Shown: positions 33,896-42,924, counted from the stretch's first letter. The stretch: DNA of 48,142 nt from Streptomyces beijiangensis (GCF_017315755.1 NZ_JAFLRJ010000013.1:1-48142), one strand, 5' to 3'. A program made the numbers and translations. Notes: generated by a model from the letters alone, not told the origin.

Positions 33896-35389
33896 GTGAC
33901 CCTCCCGCACACCGCAACGCAGGCGCCTCCGTCGCCGCCAGGCAAGGGATTCGCCGCCGACTCCGTGGGCCTGCTCTCGATGGTCTCCCTGGGCCTGGCC
34001 TCCACCGCACCGGCCTACAGCATCACCGTCACGCTCGGCCTGGTGATCCTCGCCGTCGGCCATCTCGCACCGGCCGCGCTGCTGGTCGGCTTCGTCCCGA
34101 TCCTGTGCACCGCCTACGCGTTCCGTGAGCTCAACCGCACCATGCCGGACTGCGGGACCAACTTCGTGTGGATCACCAAGGCGTTCGGCCCCTGGCCCGG
34201 CTGGATCTTCGGCAACTGGATACCGCAGATCGCCACGACCATCGCCATGACCGCCCTGGCCCAGGTCGGCGCCGTCAACCTCCTCTCGCTGATCGGCCTG
34301 CAGCGTTACGCCGACCGGACGCTCCCGGTGACCTGTCTCGGCGTCGCCCTGATCGCCCTCGTCACCGCCGTCGCCTACCGTGGCATCCAGCTTTCCGCAC
34401 TAGTTCAGACCGCAATGGTCACACTGCAACTAGTCGCACTTCTCGGCTTCGGTATCGCCGCCCTCGCCCACCACGGCGCGACAGCCCCGTCCCTGTCCTG
34501 GTTCAACCCGTTCCGATTCGACGGCAGCGGACCGTTCGCCGAATCGGTCCTGCTCTGCCTGTTCATCTACTGGGGCTGGGACGCGGCCCTGACCGTCAAC
34601 GAGGAGGCCCGCGACCGCACCCGGGCGCCGGGCAGGGCGGCCGTCATCTCCACCCTCGTCCTCCTCAGCAGCTACCTCTTCACCGCGGTCGCCGCCCTCA
34701 GCTTCGCCGGTACGGGAACGACGGGCATCGGCCTGCGCAACGAGGACAACGTCACCGACGTCCTCGCCGCCCTCTCCCCCGCCGCGCTGGGCGGCCCGCT
34801 CGCCAAGGTGGTCCAGCTCGCCGTGGCCCTGTCGGCGGTCGCGGCCCTGCTGACCTGCGTGGTCTCCACCTCCCGCCCCAACGTCTCGGTCGCCGTGCAC
34901 GGAGCGCTGCCCCGCGCCTTCGCCCGCGTGCACCCCCGCTTCCGTACCCCCACCGTCGCCACCGTCTTCACCGGCGCGCTCGCGATACTCCTGCTCACCG
35001 CGCTGACGGCGACCGTGCCCTCGTTCCTGGGCGACGCGGTGCTCTCCATCGGCCTGCTGGTCTGCGCGTACTACGGCGCCACGGCCTTCGCCTGCACCTG
35101 GCACTTCCGCCATGAACTGCGCGACTCCCCCAGGGCGCTGGTCTTCAAGGGAATCCTCCCCGTGGCGGGCGGCCTGATGATGCTGGCCGCGTTCGCCCGC
35201 AGCGCCGTGGACATGATCGAACCGTCCTACGGATCCACCTCGTTCGGCGGCTTCGGCGGCGTCTTCCTGCTGGGCATCGGCTCGATGGCCCTGGGCCTCC
35301 CCGTCACCGCCCTCATCCGCATCCGCTTCCCCGACTTCTTCCGGCACGGCCGCAGCACCGTCACTGACCAGCTCGTCACAGAGGACTGA
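33896..35389 (+). CDS. APC-family amino acid/amine permease
   Basis: A 497-residue membrane transporter with about 12 spans. The start FAADSVGLLSMVSLGLASTAPAYSI is the usual APC opening, and NEEARDRTRAPGRAAVIS lies in the loop before span 7. It would bring in an amino acid, amine or amide, or exchange it. The GTG at 33896 is preceded by GGAG; the longer frame from 33758 has no transporter-like start. The nitrilase-family gene begins 5 nt after the stop, so the two form one transcript, probably for uptake and hydrolysis of an amide or nitrile. Confidence 0.9.
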   Translation: MTLPHTATQAPPSPPGKGFAADSVGLLSMVSLGLASTAPAYSITVTLGLVILAVGHLAPAALLVGFVPILCTAYAFRELNRTMPDCGTNFVWITKAFGPWPGWIFGNWIPQIATTIAMTALAQVGAVNLLSLIGLQRYADRTLPVTCLGVALIALVTAVAYRGIQLSALVQTAMVTLQLVALLGFGIAALAHHGATAPSLSWFNPFRFDGSGPFAESVLLCLFIYWGWDAALTVNEEARDRTRAPGRAAVISTLVLLSSYLFTAVAALSFAGTGTTGIGLRNEDNVTDVLAALSPAALGGPLAKVVQLAVALSAVAALLTCVVSTSRPNVSVAVHGALPRAFARVHPRFRTPTVATVFTGALAILLLTALTATVPSFLGDAVLSIGLLVCAYYGATAFACTWHFRHELRDSPRALVFKGILPVAGGLMMLAAFARSAVDMIEPSYGSTSFGGFGGVFLLGIGSMALGLPVTALIRIRFPDFFRHGRSTVTDQLVTED

Positions 35390-35394
35390 CCCCC

Positions 35395-36270
35395 ATGCGT
35401 ACCCTCGCCATCGCCGCGATCCAGACCCGCCCCGTCGCAGGCGATCCCGACGCCTCCTTCGACCGCTTCCGGACCCAGGTCCTGTCCGTACGAGACCTCT
35501 TCCCCCATGTCCAGCTGGTCGTGGTCCCCGAACTGCTCCTCGCCGCCGAGGGCCCGCTGCTCGAACTCCCCGCGCACGAAATGCACCAGCTGGCCGTTCC
35601 GATACCGGGCCCGCTCACCGACCGCCTCTGCGCCCTGGCCGTCGAGACAGGCCTCTGGCTGATCCCCGGCAGCGTCTTCGAGCGCGCCGAGGACGGCCGC
35701 ATCCACAACACCGCGCTCGCGATCTCCCCCGAGGGCGAGATCACCGCCCGCTACCGCAAGATCTTCCCCTGGCAGCCGTACGAACAAGCCGCCCCCGGCG
35801 ACGAGTTCATCGTCTTCGACATCCCCGGCGCGGGCCGCGTCGGCCTGGCCATCTGCTACGACGGCTCCTTCCCCGAGACAATCCGCCAACTCGCCTGGCT
35901 GGGCGCCGAGATCATCATCCAGCCCACCCTGACGACCACCCGCGACCGCGAGATGGAACTGGTCTGCGCCCGCGCCAACGCCTGGACCAACCAGGTCTAC
36001 GTGGTCAACGTCAACGCCTCCGACCCGTGCGGTGTGGGCGCGAGCGTGATTGTCGACCCGGAGGGCATAGTTCGTCAGCAGGCGGGCCCTGGCGAGGAGG
36101 TCCTGGTGGACGTCCTGGACCTGGACACCGTGACCCGGGTCCGCCGCTACGGCACGGCGGGCATCAACCGCCCCTGGTCCCAACTGGCCCGCTACGGGGG
36201 CCGGATCAAGCTCCCGATGTACGAGGGCGGCACATTCACCACCCCGCCCTGGCACCACACCGAGGACTGA
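35395..36270 (+). CDS. nitrilase-superfamily (carbon-nitrogen) hydrolase
   Basis: A 291-residue enzyme with the full catalytic triad E46 (VVPELLL), K122 (YRKIFPW) and C154 (AICYDGSFPE). The family hydrolyses amides, nitriles, ureides or carbamoyl groups through a cysteine thioester. The length and the ICYDGSFPE context fit amidases of the aliphatic/R-amidase or N-carbamoyl group; the substrate is not known. It is directly downstream of the APC permease and is presumably its catabolic partner. It ends at 36270, immediately before a minus-strand CotH remnant. Confidence 0.93.
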   Translation: MRTLAIAAIQTRPVAGDPDASFDRFRTQVLSVRDLFPHVQLVVVPELLLAAEGPLLELPAHEMHQLAVPIPGPLTDRLCALAVETGLWLIPGSVFERAEDGRIHNTALAISPEGEITARYRKIFPWQPYEQAAPGDEFIVFDIPGAGRVGLAICYDGSFPETIRQLAWLGAEIIIQPTLTTTRDREMELVCARANAWTNQVYVVNVNASDPCGVGASVIVDPEGIVRQQAGPGEEVLVDVLDLDTVTRVRRYGTAGINRPWSQLARYGGRIKLPMYEGGTFTTPPWHHTED

Positions 36271-36278
36271 GCGGGCCC

Positions 36279-36620
36279 TCGCGTCGCGAAGTAGTTGTCC
36301 CAGCTGCCCAGGAGGACCTTGGCGCCCGCCCAGCGCAGGAAGGCAGGCACGTTCAGGACCTGCTCGGCCGCATCACGGAAGGCGTCGGACGCGAACCGGT
36401 CATCCCCGCCCGCCAGTTGGACTCCGTTGACGGTTCGGACGAGAGTGGCGAGGTCGTCGTAACCGCTGGCGGCCGGATTGTCCTCGTTCGTCTTGAGCCG
36501 GTACGTCCGGTCGTCCTCCAGGCTGCCCACGGTGAAGTACTGACGCCCGCCGACCACCCGGACCACCCTGTGGTCCGCGACAGCCTCCTCACCATGCTTC
36601 GGCTTCCCCCGGCCACCGAG
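36279..36620 (-). pseudogene. truncated CotH-kinase-like gene remnant
   Basis: On the minus strand the frame reads VGGRQYFTVGSLEDDRTYRL, then YDDLATLVRTVNG, SDAFRDAAEQVLNVPAFLRW and AKVLLGSWDNYFATR, before running into the end of the nitrilase gene antisense. The YDDL...FLRWAGAKVLLGSWDNYF run matches the core of CotH-family atypical protein kinases, where the chain would continue with more than 100 residues. No start or complete domain remains. The break coincides with the nitrilase stop codon, so this looks like a recombination boundary. The left part to 36737 no longer resembles the family. Confidence 0.65.
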
Positions 36621-36772
36621 CAGGAAGTACTGGACCGCCTCCTGGCCACCGCCGCCCGCACCGTCCCCGACGGCTTTCTCCCGTACGTTGCGGGCGATGA
36701 GGACGGCGCCTTCCAGCCGATTCTCAGATAACGGCACGTCTGAAAATCCGGCACCGGCAAGCGGGCCGAGTA

Positions 36773-36799
36773 CAGGGATGTCACCTGCGGAAACGCGGA
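36773..36799. repeat. left copy of a 27-bp direct repeat flanking the HEPN-MNT cassette
   Basis: This copy and 37981-38007 are identical at 24 of 27 positions and share the 15-bp core CACCTGCGGAAACGC (36782-36796 and 37990-38004). The two copies enclose the HEPN/nucleotidyltransferase genes, which suggests duplication of a target site or att-like recombination at insertion of the cassette. Confidence 0.7.
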
Positions 36800-36815
36800 T
36801 TTCAGGGCGTCAGCC

Positions 36816-37283
36816 TCAGTAGCGCGGCATGTTGGGGATCGCCTTCTCCGCGAGCTCGATGAGCGCCTCCACCTTTACCAGGTCGGTCTCAACCTCCTCC
36901 GACGTCACCGCAGGGGCCGCCGAGGACCGTTACTCGACTTCGTTGCGCCGGGCTCGCATGCGATTGAAGGGGCGCAGCATGGACCCGAGCGGCGGGTCGA
37001 GCTGCGCACGCACGGCCTCGTAGATGACGGTATGGCCACCGCGACTGGTCGCGCGCAGCCCCTGGTTCTGCAATACCGCGGCCAGCGCTCTGCGCGCGGC
37101 GTCATAGGCCAGTGTGTACGCGCCCTCCGGATCCGTCGCTGCCAACTGTCGCGCAGATCCGACATGCGTACGCGCCCGGACCAGTTCCGCCTCGGCGGCC
37201 TGCTGGGAAGCGGGCGCGCGTTCAAGCCCACCACTGTCGATGAGGGCGTCGACCGTCGCACGCCCTTGATTCCAGCGTGTCAC
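36816..37283 (-). pseudogene. HEPN-domain toxin-type gene interrupted by an in-frame TAA
   Basis: The frame from ATG 37283 encodes 117 residues with a HEPN-like start (NQGRATVDALIDSGGLERAP) and core (AYTLAYDAARRALAAVLQNQGL). It reaches RMRARRNEVE and then a TAA at 36930-36932. The same frame goes on for 37 codons (RSSAAPAVTSEEVETDLVKV, then EALIELAEKAIPNMPRY) to a TGA at 36816-36818, with normal codon bias. An intact ancestor would have about 155 residues. The stop replaces the residue after RRNEVE, which in related HEPN proteins is commonly Tyr, so a TAC/TAT to TAA change is likely. Its start overlaps the stop of the partner nucleotidyltransferase gene (ATGA). HEPN toxins are usually RNases. 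Confidence 0.75.
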
Positions 37284-37870
37284 GGAGTCTCCTGGTCAAG
37301 GTTCAGCTGAACCAGCGGGCGTTCACGCACACTGATGAGGAACGGATCACCCGTGCGGGCCTCCCACGCCTCAACGGAAGCCCGATGGACGTTGACCTCA
37401 CGACCCAGCCGTCGGGACGCCTCCTCGGCAAGGTCGAAGAGCGCGTCGGCATCGGGATCGCCCACAACGAGGACATCGACATCAGCCGGCGGCGGCCCCG
37501 GCTCGCCGTTGTACCTAGCGGCCCAGGAGCCGTAGATATACGCCCGCTGCACGCCTTCAAGTCCCGCCAGCACGTCCGTGAGCAATGGCATGGGACCGAA
37601 GGAGACGGCCATGAGATCGCTCAACGGACGGTACAGCGGGGTATCCGTACGAGCCTTCACGAGGCGACTGCGCCCCACTCGCCGATCGGTCAGGATCCCG
37701 CCGCCGGTCAACCGGTCAACCTCACGCAGGACAGCTGTGGGCGTCACCCCGACGTCGCCGGCGAGCTCAGTGATGCTGTATTCGCGCTCCGGGTGCAGCA
37801 GTACGAGAGCAAGAAGCTCACCCTGCATACGCGACCGGAGGATGGGGAGCAGACTAGGGGACACTTTCAT
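37280..37870 (-). CDS. HTH-nucleotidyltransferase antitoxin-type protein (MNT family)
   Basis: 196 residues. A winged helix spans about 12-75 (MQGELLALVLLHPEREYSIT, LAGDVGVTPTAVLREVDRL). A minimal nucleotidyltransferase domain spans about 95-190, with the GS...DxD signature GSWAARYNGEPGPPPADVDV. In MntA/HepT-type pairs the MNT protein AMPylates and silences the HEPN toxin. Here the N-terminal HTH can also bind the palindrome at 37864-37901, so autoregulation is likely. The ATG at 37870 is preferred over the ATG at 37882: a TTGTTA-18-TATGCT promoter on the minus strand would place transcription start at or near it, which implies a leaderless message. Confidence 0.85.
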   Translation of the reverse strand: MKVSPSLLPILRSRMQGELLALVLLHPEREYSITELAGDVGVTPTAVLREVDRLTGGGILTDRRVGRSRLVKARTDTPLYRPLSDLMAVSFGPMPLLTDVLAGLEGVQRAYIYGSWAARYNGEPGPPPADVDVLVVGDPDADALFDLAEEASRRLGREVNVHRASVEAWEARTGDPFLISVRERPLVQLNLDQETP

Positions 37871-37901
37871 TGGGCGCAGCATATCAAGCGCCCAATGAAA
37901 G
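37864..37901. promoter_or_regulatory. perfect palindromic operator of the HEPN-MNT cassette
   Basis: 14-bp arms CTTTCATTGGGCGC (37864-37877) and GCGCCCAATGAAAG (37888-37901) are perfect complements with a 10-nt spacer. The palindrome covers the minus-strand -10 and the start codon of the HTH-MNT gene. Such a site fits binding by the dimeric winged-helix domain of the protein it controls. Confidence 0.85.
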
Positions 37902-38369
37902 TAACAATGGGTACCCGGACGCTCACCAACGTCGCATGAGGGCAGAAGGAGCCGGTCCCACTGAAGTGGAACGTTAAGCGCAGGGCTGCCACCTGCGGAA
38001 ACGCTGAGCTGTGCGGCTCAATCCAGCACAGATCCAGCAACCGTCGGCGCCTTCGCCCCATCAGGACCCGAGCTACCAGAGCGCATCCATCGGCAGGGCT
38101 CGAACCCGGTTGCACCGAATCCACGATGATGTCCCGCCGGGAACGCCTTCTCTTCCGGTCAGCCCGGACGCTTGGGCCTGGGGGCAGCGACCCTGCAAAA
38201 CCGATATTCAGGACAACCGTGCTCGACGATGCTGCCCGCAGTGCAGCTATTAAGATGCCGAGCGGGTACGAGGGCAGTCTCCGTCCGAGCAGCTCCACGG
38301 ACCGCTCCTGAGCCGGTTCACGGACCGCTCCACCCATGTTCCGTGCCCGTTTCTTCCGGAGGTCCTCAG
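37902..38369. other. 468-bp intergenic stretch before pglW, no gene recognised
   Basis: No convincing coding region on either strand; a long minus-strand frame (37867-38376) has no family-like features. The stretch holds the right copy of the 27-bp repeat (37981-38007), a small inverted repeat TGAGC-N6-GCTCA at 38005-38020, and a tRNA T-arm-like segment near 38097-38110 that does not fold into a full tRNA. The promoter of the pgl operon should lie here, but no strong -35/-10 pair stands out. Confidence 0.6.
37981..38007. repeat. right copy of the 27-bp direct repeat
   Basis: Matches 36773-36799 at 24 of 27 positions, with the 15-bp core CACCTGCGGAAACGC at 37990-38004. It marks the right boundary of the HEPN-MNT cassette. 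Confidence 0.7.
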
Positions 38370-41300
38370 GTGACACCGACCGCGCGGCCCGTTCCGAAGC
38401 CGGGCCCTCCCACCCACCAGGAGCACTGGTTCCAGCCGCGTCGGTCCGATTTCCGCTGGGAGCAGGAAGGGCTGGATCATGTAAGGGAGTTGATGCCGCG
38501 GGTCGAGCCCTACCGGGCCTGGGCCACGTTCCGTTTCACCGGCGTCACCGGCCGGGTCAACGAATGCGATCTGCTGATCGCCGTACCCGGCGGCGTCTAC
38601 CTGCTGGAGCTCAAGGGCCATCCGGGCCGCGTGGTGAACCACGGCGACACCTGGCAGTTCCACGAGGAGCGGGTCCGCACCCTGCGCAACCCGCTGCATC
38701 TGACCGATCTCAAGGCGAAGGAACTCAAGGCCCAGCTGGAGCGGGCGGCGCGTGCCTCGGGGGATCCCTCCTGGAGGGTCCCCTTCATCAAGCCGGCGGT
38801 ATTCCTCCACGACCCCGGCCTGGTGAGTGAGCTCGATCAGTTCCAGCGCACCGGCGTCTACGGGCGCAACGACGGCACGAGCGGCCTTCCCGGCATCTGG
38901 GACGGTCTGCTGGGGATGCCGCCCGAGCGGGAGAGCTGGCGCATCACCGCGCGCGACAGCCGACGGCTTGAGGAGCTGATGCGGTCCATCGGCATCAGCC
39001 ACTCGACCGCCCATCTGCGGTTCGGGGACGACTGGCAGCTGGAACCGCGGGCCCTCGATGCGGGCCCGGGCTGGGAGGACCGGCTCGCGGTACGCGACGA
39101 CGGCCTGGTCAAGGAGGGCGGTCGTGTTCGCATCTATTTGGCGGGCCAGGGTGCGGCCACGGAGCAGCGCAGCCGGATCGATCGCGCAGCCCGCCGCGAG
39201 TACCAGGTGCTGCAGGGCATCAATCACCGCGGCATCGTCCAGGCCGTGCAGATCCGCGAGCACCAGGGCGGTCCTGCGATCCTGTTCCGGCACAGTGAGC
39301 AGGATCTTCGCCTGGACGCCTACTTGGACGCGTACGGCGCAGGTCTCACCCCTGGACAGTGCCTGGACATGGTCCGCCAGCTGGCCGAAGCGGTGCGCTA
39401 CGCCCACAACCGTTCGCTCTACCACCGGGCCCTGTCGGCTCGTTCGGTGTACGTCGCCGCGCGCGACGACGGTTCCGATCCGGTACTGCGGATCGTCGAC
39501 TGGCAGACCGCGGCCCGCGACTTCGAGACCACCGCCCATCTCTCGCTCGGCGATACGCCCCTGGACTCCGGCCTGGTCGCGGACATCGCCCAGGTGTATC
39601 TCGCCCCCGAGACCCACCGAGAGTTCGCCGATCCGGTGGACCTCGACATCTTCGGCCTCGGCAGCCTCGCCTACCTTCTGCTGACGGGAAAGCCGCCGGC
39701 CGATGTACGGGGCGCACTGGTGGACCGGCTGGCCTCCGACGGCGGTCTGCACCCGTACGCGGTCTCGGACAGCGTCTCCGCTGCCCTCGACGACCTGATC
39801 TTCCGGGCCACCGCCTCCGACGTACAGAACCGGCTTTCGTCCGCGGACGACTTCCTGCGGCTGCTCGACGAGGCGGAAGCGGAACGCGCACGGGCCGGGC
39901 GCGCCCCGGCCGTGACAGCGGATCCGCTGACCGCACAGCCCGGTGACCGGCTCGACGAGGACTGGCGGGTCGTGCGCGTCCTGGGCACCGGCGCCACCGC
40001 CCGCGCGCTTCTGGTCACCAGGGCGCAGGACGACGAGTCGGCCGATGTCCCCGCCTCCCTGCGAGTGTTCAAGGTGGCACTCGACCGCGAGAAGGACGCC
40101 CGGCTGTACGCGGAGGCGAAAGCTCTGCGCGAAGTGGGCGGCGGGCGCATCGTCAAACTGCTCGCAGCCGCACGCGAGTTGGGTGGCCACACCGTTCTGG
40201 AGATCGAGTACGCGGGTGGCTACCGGCCCTCCGGCGACCGGGATCCTGTCAGCCTCGGCTCCCGGCTTCGCGGCGAAGGCCGGCTCGGCTACGGCCAGTT
40301 GGAGCGATTCGGCAATGACTTGTTCGACGCTCTCGACAGCCTCGCCGCCCGCGGGGTCCGCCACCGGGACATCAAGCCGGACAATCTGGGGCTCTTCAAG
40401 CGCAACGACGGCTCCTGGCAGCTGATGCTGTTCGACTTCTCCCTGGCCGACGCACCGGACCAGGACCTGCGTGCAGGCACCCGCGGCTATCTCGATCCCT
40501 TCCTGGGGGGCAGCCGCCGTTCGCGTTTCGACGACCACGCCGAGTGGTACGCCGCGGCGGTCACCCTGCACGAGATGGCCTCGGGTGTGCGCCCGGTATG
40601 GGGGGACGGCCAGGGTGATCCGCTCACCGTCCAGACAGCTGAGCTCTATGTGGCCCGCGAGCTGTTCGAGTCGGCGCTGAGCGAGGGCCTGACCGAGTTC
40701 TTCGAGCGTTCTCTGCATCGCGATGTCGAGCAGCGCTACGACAGCCTGCGCCAGATCCAGGAGGCCTGGCGTCAGGTCTTCCGGAAGGCGGACGCGACTC
40801 GTCCCGCGACCACCCCCGCCACGGTGGACTCCCAGGCCGAGGACGTGCAGGACGCCCGCGACCAGGCGGCGGCCGCCGCAGGCCTGGAGACTTCGCTGGA
40901 GGCGGCCGGGCTCTCGCCCCGGGCTGTCTCGGTGGCGGCCGGTCTGGGGGCGGTCACGGTAGGCGCCCTCCTCGACATTCCGCCGCACACGATCTCGCGG
41001 GCCCGGGGCTCCGGCAATGTGATCCGCAAGGAACTCAACCGGCGCCACCGTCAGTGGACCCAGGAGCTGCGCCGCCGTCCTGCACCCAAGCAGCCCCTGC
41101 CTGCGCCGGCCACCGGCCCACAGGGGCTTGTGGAGGAAGCACTCTCGGGAGCCCTCGCCGGCCCCCCGGAGCTGGTGTCGGTATCGATTCTGGCGGACCG
41201 GCTCACTCCGGTCCAGAACAACCAGCGCTCCCGCCGACCTGATGTCGTCCTTGCGACACTTGGCCTGCCGGGCGCCGCGCTCACCACCCCCTGGCCCGCC

Positions 41301-42845
41301 CAGACTGCCATCGCCAAGGCTCTGGACATCAGCCAGACGACCGTATCGGGTTACCAGAGCGCCGAAATCGAGCAGTGGGCCACACTGCCCTGGCTCCGCC
41401 GGGTACGCGACGAACTGGTGACCATACTGTCCGAGCAGGGCAGGGTGATGACGGCGTGGGAGCTGGCCGCAGCTCTGCGTGCCGGGCACTCCGCCTACGA
41501 CACCGACGAGGCCGGCGACCTTGCGGCTCGCGACACCGCGGCGCTCCAGGTCCAGGCGTTGGCTGTGGTGCGGGCCGCGGCAGAAGCCGAGACCCGTAAG
41601 CGCGGAGCTGCCCCTGCCGACGGCGCCACCGAGGGTCCGGCGCGACTCTGCGTGCTCCGGCGGGGCGGCTCCGTCCTGCTGGCGCTGGAAGACGTCCCCG
41701 GCAGCGAGGAACCGGCCCCGGCGACACTCGCCGACTACGCCGTGCGCCTCGGTCAGATCGCCCAAGGGGTGGCTGGACGCGATCCACTGCCCGGCCGGGC
41801 GACGGTACTGCGCGAGCTCCGCGCCGAGAAGCCGCCGGAGGGCATGACTCCGCTGGCCGACACCCGCCTGGTGGCGCTTGCCGCCTCCATGGCAGGCGGT
41901 GTCGGCGTATCACCGCGCTTCGAGCTGTTCCCGCTCACGTTGGGGTTTGCGCCTGCGCTGCGGATCTCCCAGGCGGCTGCCGGCGTACGGCCCGGCATCG
42001 GGATCGGTGACGTCGAACTCCTGACCCGTCTGCGGTCCCGTTTCCCCGGCCTTGTCGTACTTACCGACCCCACTTATGTGGAGCTGGAAGAGGCGCTCGC
42101 CGATGCGGGATTCCCGCTCGTCCATGACCGGGCGCTCAGCCGCTTCTACCCTCCTGAGCGGGATCCGGACCTGACACGGACCCGGGTCAGCGGCTCGGTG
42201 CTGACCAACACCGGCGAGCTGATCGATGCCGCGCAGAGCGCGTTCGCTCAAGGACACAACCCGGGCCGTCTCCAGGCACTGCGGCTGGAGAGCACCGTGC
42301 GCCGGGGCGGTTTCCTCGCGCTGACTGTCAAGGGCTCAAGGCTGCCCGGCACGGCGCAACAGCTTGCTGCCCGTTTCGGCGTGCTGCCCGTCGCCCTGGA
42401 CGAACTCTTCCTCACCGCACTGCACCAGCTGGCCGAGGAGCAACAGATCCGCTGGAAGGCGCTGTTGAAGGCAGACGCCACGTTCACGTCCTCGGGACTG
42501 GTCGGGGCGGCACTCGGCTCGTACACGCGCCTCGCCGCCGAACGCGTCACAGCACAGGTGACGGAACTCGCCGGGAAGGCCGGCCCGCGCACCGTCCTGC
42601 TTCTGCACCAGGCCGGTCTTACAGCCCGCTACTGGGAGGCCGGCGGCCGGGAACTCCTGGTGTCCCTGCAGGAGGCGGCCCGCCGCCCGGCCGACGTCCC
42701 GCACGGTCTGTGGCTGCTCGCCCCCATGGAGGACCCGCAGGCCACCCCGGCCCTGGACGGCCAGACGGTGGACGTGGTGGACCGGGTCAGCGAGTGGGAG
42801 GTGCTGGAGGGGCTGCTTTTTCGGGAACTGCCGGGCGAGAACTGA
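38370..42845 (+). CDS. pglW: PglW-like NERD/serine-threonine kinase of a BREX-2/Pgl-type defence system
   Basis: 1491 residues. An N-terminal NERD nuclease-related domain (about 25-150) carries FRFTGVTGRVNECDLLI and GGVYLLELKGHPGR. Then come two protein-kinase domains. The first (about 270-500) has YHRALSARS at residues 351-359, so the catalytic Asp of HRD is Ala354, and VDW stands where DFG should be; it is a pseudokinase. The second (about 523-800) has LGTGATA, an FKVAL lysine, HRDIKPDN (H665, D667) and FDFSLA, so it is competent. A helix-hairpin-helix-like region (VTVGALLDIPPHTISRARGS) and long helical C-terminal domains follow. PglW is the kinase of Pgl phage-growth-limitation/BREX-2 systems. 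GGAGG precedes the GTG at 38370. A PglX gene lies three genes downstream, not directly after as in canonical BREX-2. Confidence 0.85.
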   Translation: MTPTARPVPKPGPPTHQEHWFQPRRSDFRWEQEGLDHVRELMPRVEPYRAWATFRFTGVTGRVNECDLLIAVPGGVYLLELKGHPGRVVNHGDTWQFHEERVRTLRNPLHLTDLKAKELKAQLERAARASGDPSWRVPFIKPAVFLHDPGLVSELDQFQRTGVYGRNDGTSGLPGIWDGLLGMPPERESWRITARDSRRLEELMRSIGISHSTAHLRFGDDWQLEPRALDAGPGWEDRLAVRDDGLVKEGGRVRIYLAGQGAATEQRSRIDRAARREYQVLQGINHRGIVQAVQIREHQGGPAILFRHSEQDLRLDAYLDAYGAGLTPGQCLDMVRQLAEAVRYAHNRSLYHRALSARSVYVAARDDGSDPVLRIVDWQTAARDFETTAHLSLGDTPLDSGLVADIAQVYLAPETHREFADPVDLDIFGLGSLAYLLLTGKPPADVRGALVDRLASDGGLHPYAVSDSVSAALDDLIFRATASDVQNRLSSADDFLRLLDEAEAERARAGRAPAVTADPLTAQPGDRLDEDWRVVRVLGTGATARALLVTRAQDDESADVPASLRVFKVALDREKDARLYAEAKALREVGGGRIVKLLAAARELGGHTVLEIEYAGGYRPSGDRDPVSLGSRLRGEGRLGYGQLERFGNDLFDALDSLAARGVRHRDIKPDNLGLFKRNDGSWQLMLFDFSLADAPDQDLRAGTRGYLDPFLGGSRRSRFDDHAEWYAAAVTLHEMASGVRPVWGDGQGDPLTVQTAELYVARELFESALSEGLTEFFERSLHRDVEQRYDSLRQIQEAWRQVFRKADATRPATTPATVDSQAEDVQDARDQAAAAAGLETSLEAAGLSPRAVSVAAGLGAVTVGALLDIPPHTISRARGSGNVIRKELNRRHRQWTQELRRRPAPKQPLPAPATGPQGLVEEALSGALAGPPELVSVSILADRLTPVQNNQRSRRPDVVLATLGLPGAALTTPWPAQTAIAKALDISQTTVSGYQSAEIEQWATLPWLRRVRDELVTILSEQGRVMTAWELAAALRAGHSAYDTDEAGDLAARDTAALQVQALAVVRAAAEAETRKRGAAPADGATEGPARLCVLRRGGSVLLALEDVPGSEEPAPATLADYAVRLGQIAQGVAGRDPLPGRATVLRELRAEKPPEGMTPLADTRLVALAASMAGGVGVSPRFELFPLTLGFAPALRISQAAAGVRPGIGIGDVELLTRLRSRFPGLVVLTDPTYVELEEALADAGFPLVHDRALSRFYPPERDPDLTRTRVSGSVLTNTGELIDAAQSAFAQGHNPGRLQALRLESTVRRGGFLALTVKGSRLPGTAQQLAARFGVLPVALDELFLTALHQLAEEQQIRWKALLKADATFTSSGLVGAALGSYTRLAAERVTAQVTELAGKAGPRTVLLLHQAGLTARYWEAGGRELLVSLQEAARRPADVPHGLWLLAPMEDPQATPALDGQTVDVVDRVSEWEVLEGLLFRELPGEN

Positions 42846-42924
42846 GGGTTGATGCCGCTTCGGCCCGGCCTGCATACGGCCCTCTCACCCTTCCAGAGCA
42901 ACACTTCGGCATAAGATCAGCTCT

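Noticed and set aside
36592..36732. A plus-strand frame starting MLRLPPATEQEVLDRLLATA as a possible gene fragment
   Set aside because: It has reasonable codon bias, but it is antisense to the CotH-like remnant region, has no start signal and matches no family I recognise.
38097..38110. A tRNA T-arm-like segment (GGGTTCGAGCCC on the minus strand) and a nearby GGTAGCTC, hinting at a tRNA or att site
   Set aside because: No anticodon or acceptor arm of the right spacing can be formed, and the T-stem is imperfect. It may be a remnant but cannot be supported.
37867..38376. A 169-residue minus-strand frame upstream of pglW
   Set aside because: Low-complexity, arginine-rich, no family-like features, and it overlaps the operator and repeat; treated as non-coding.
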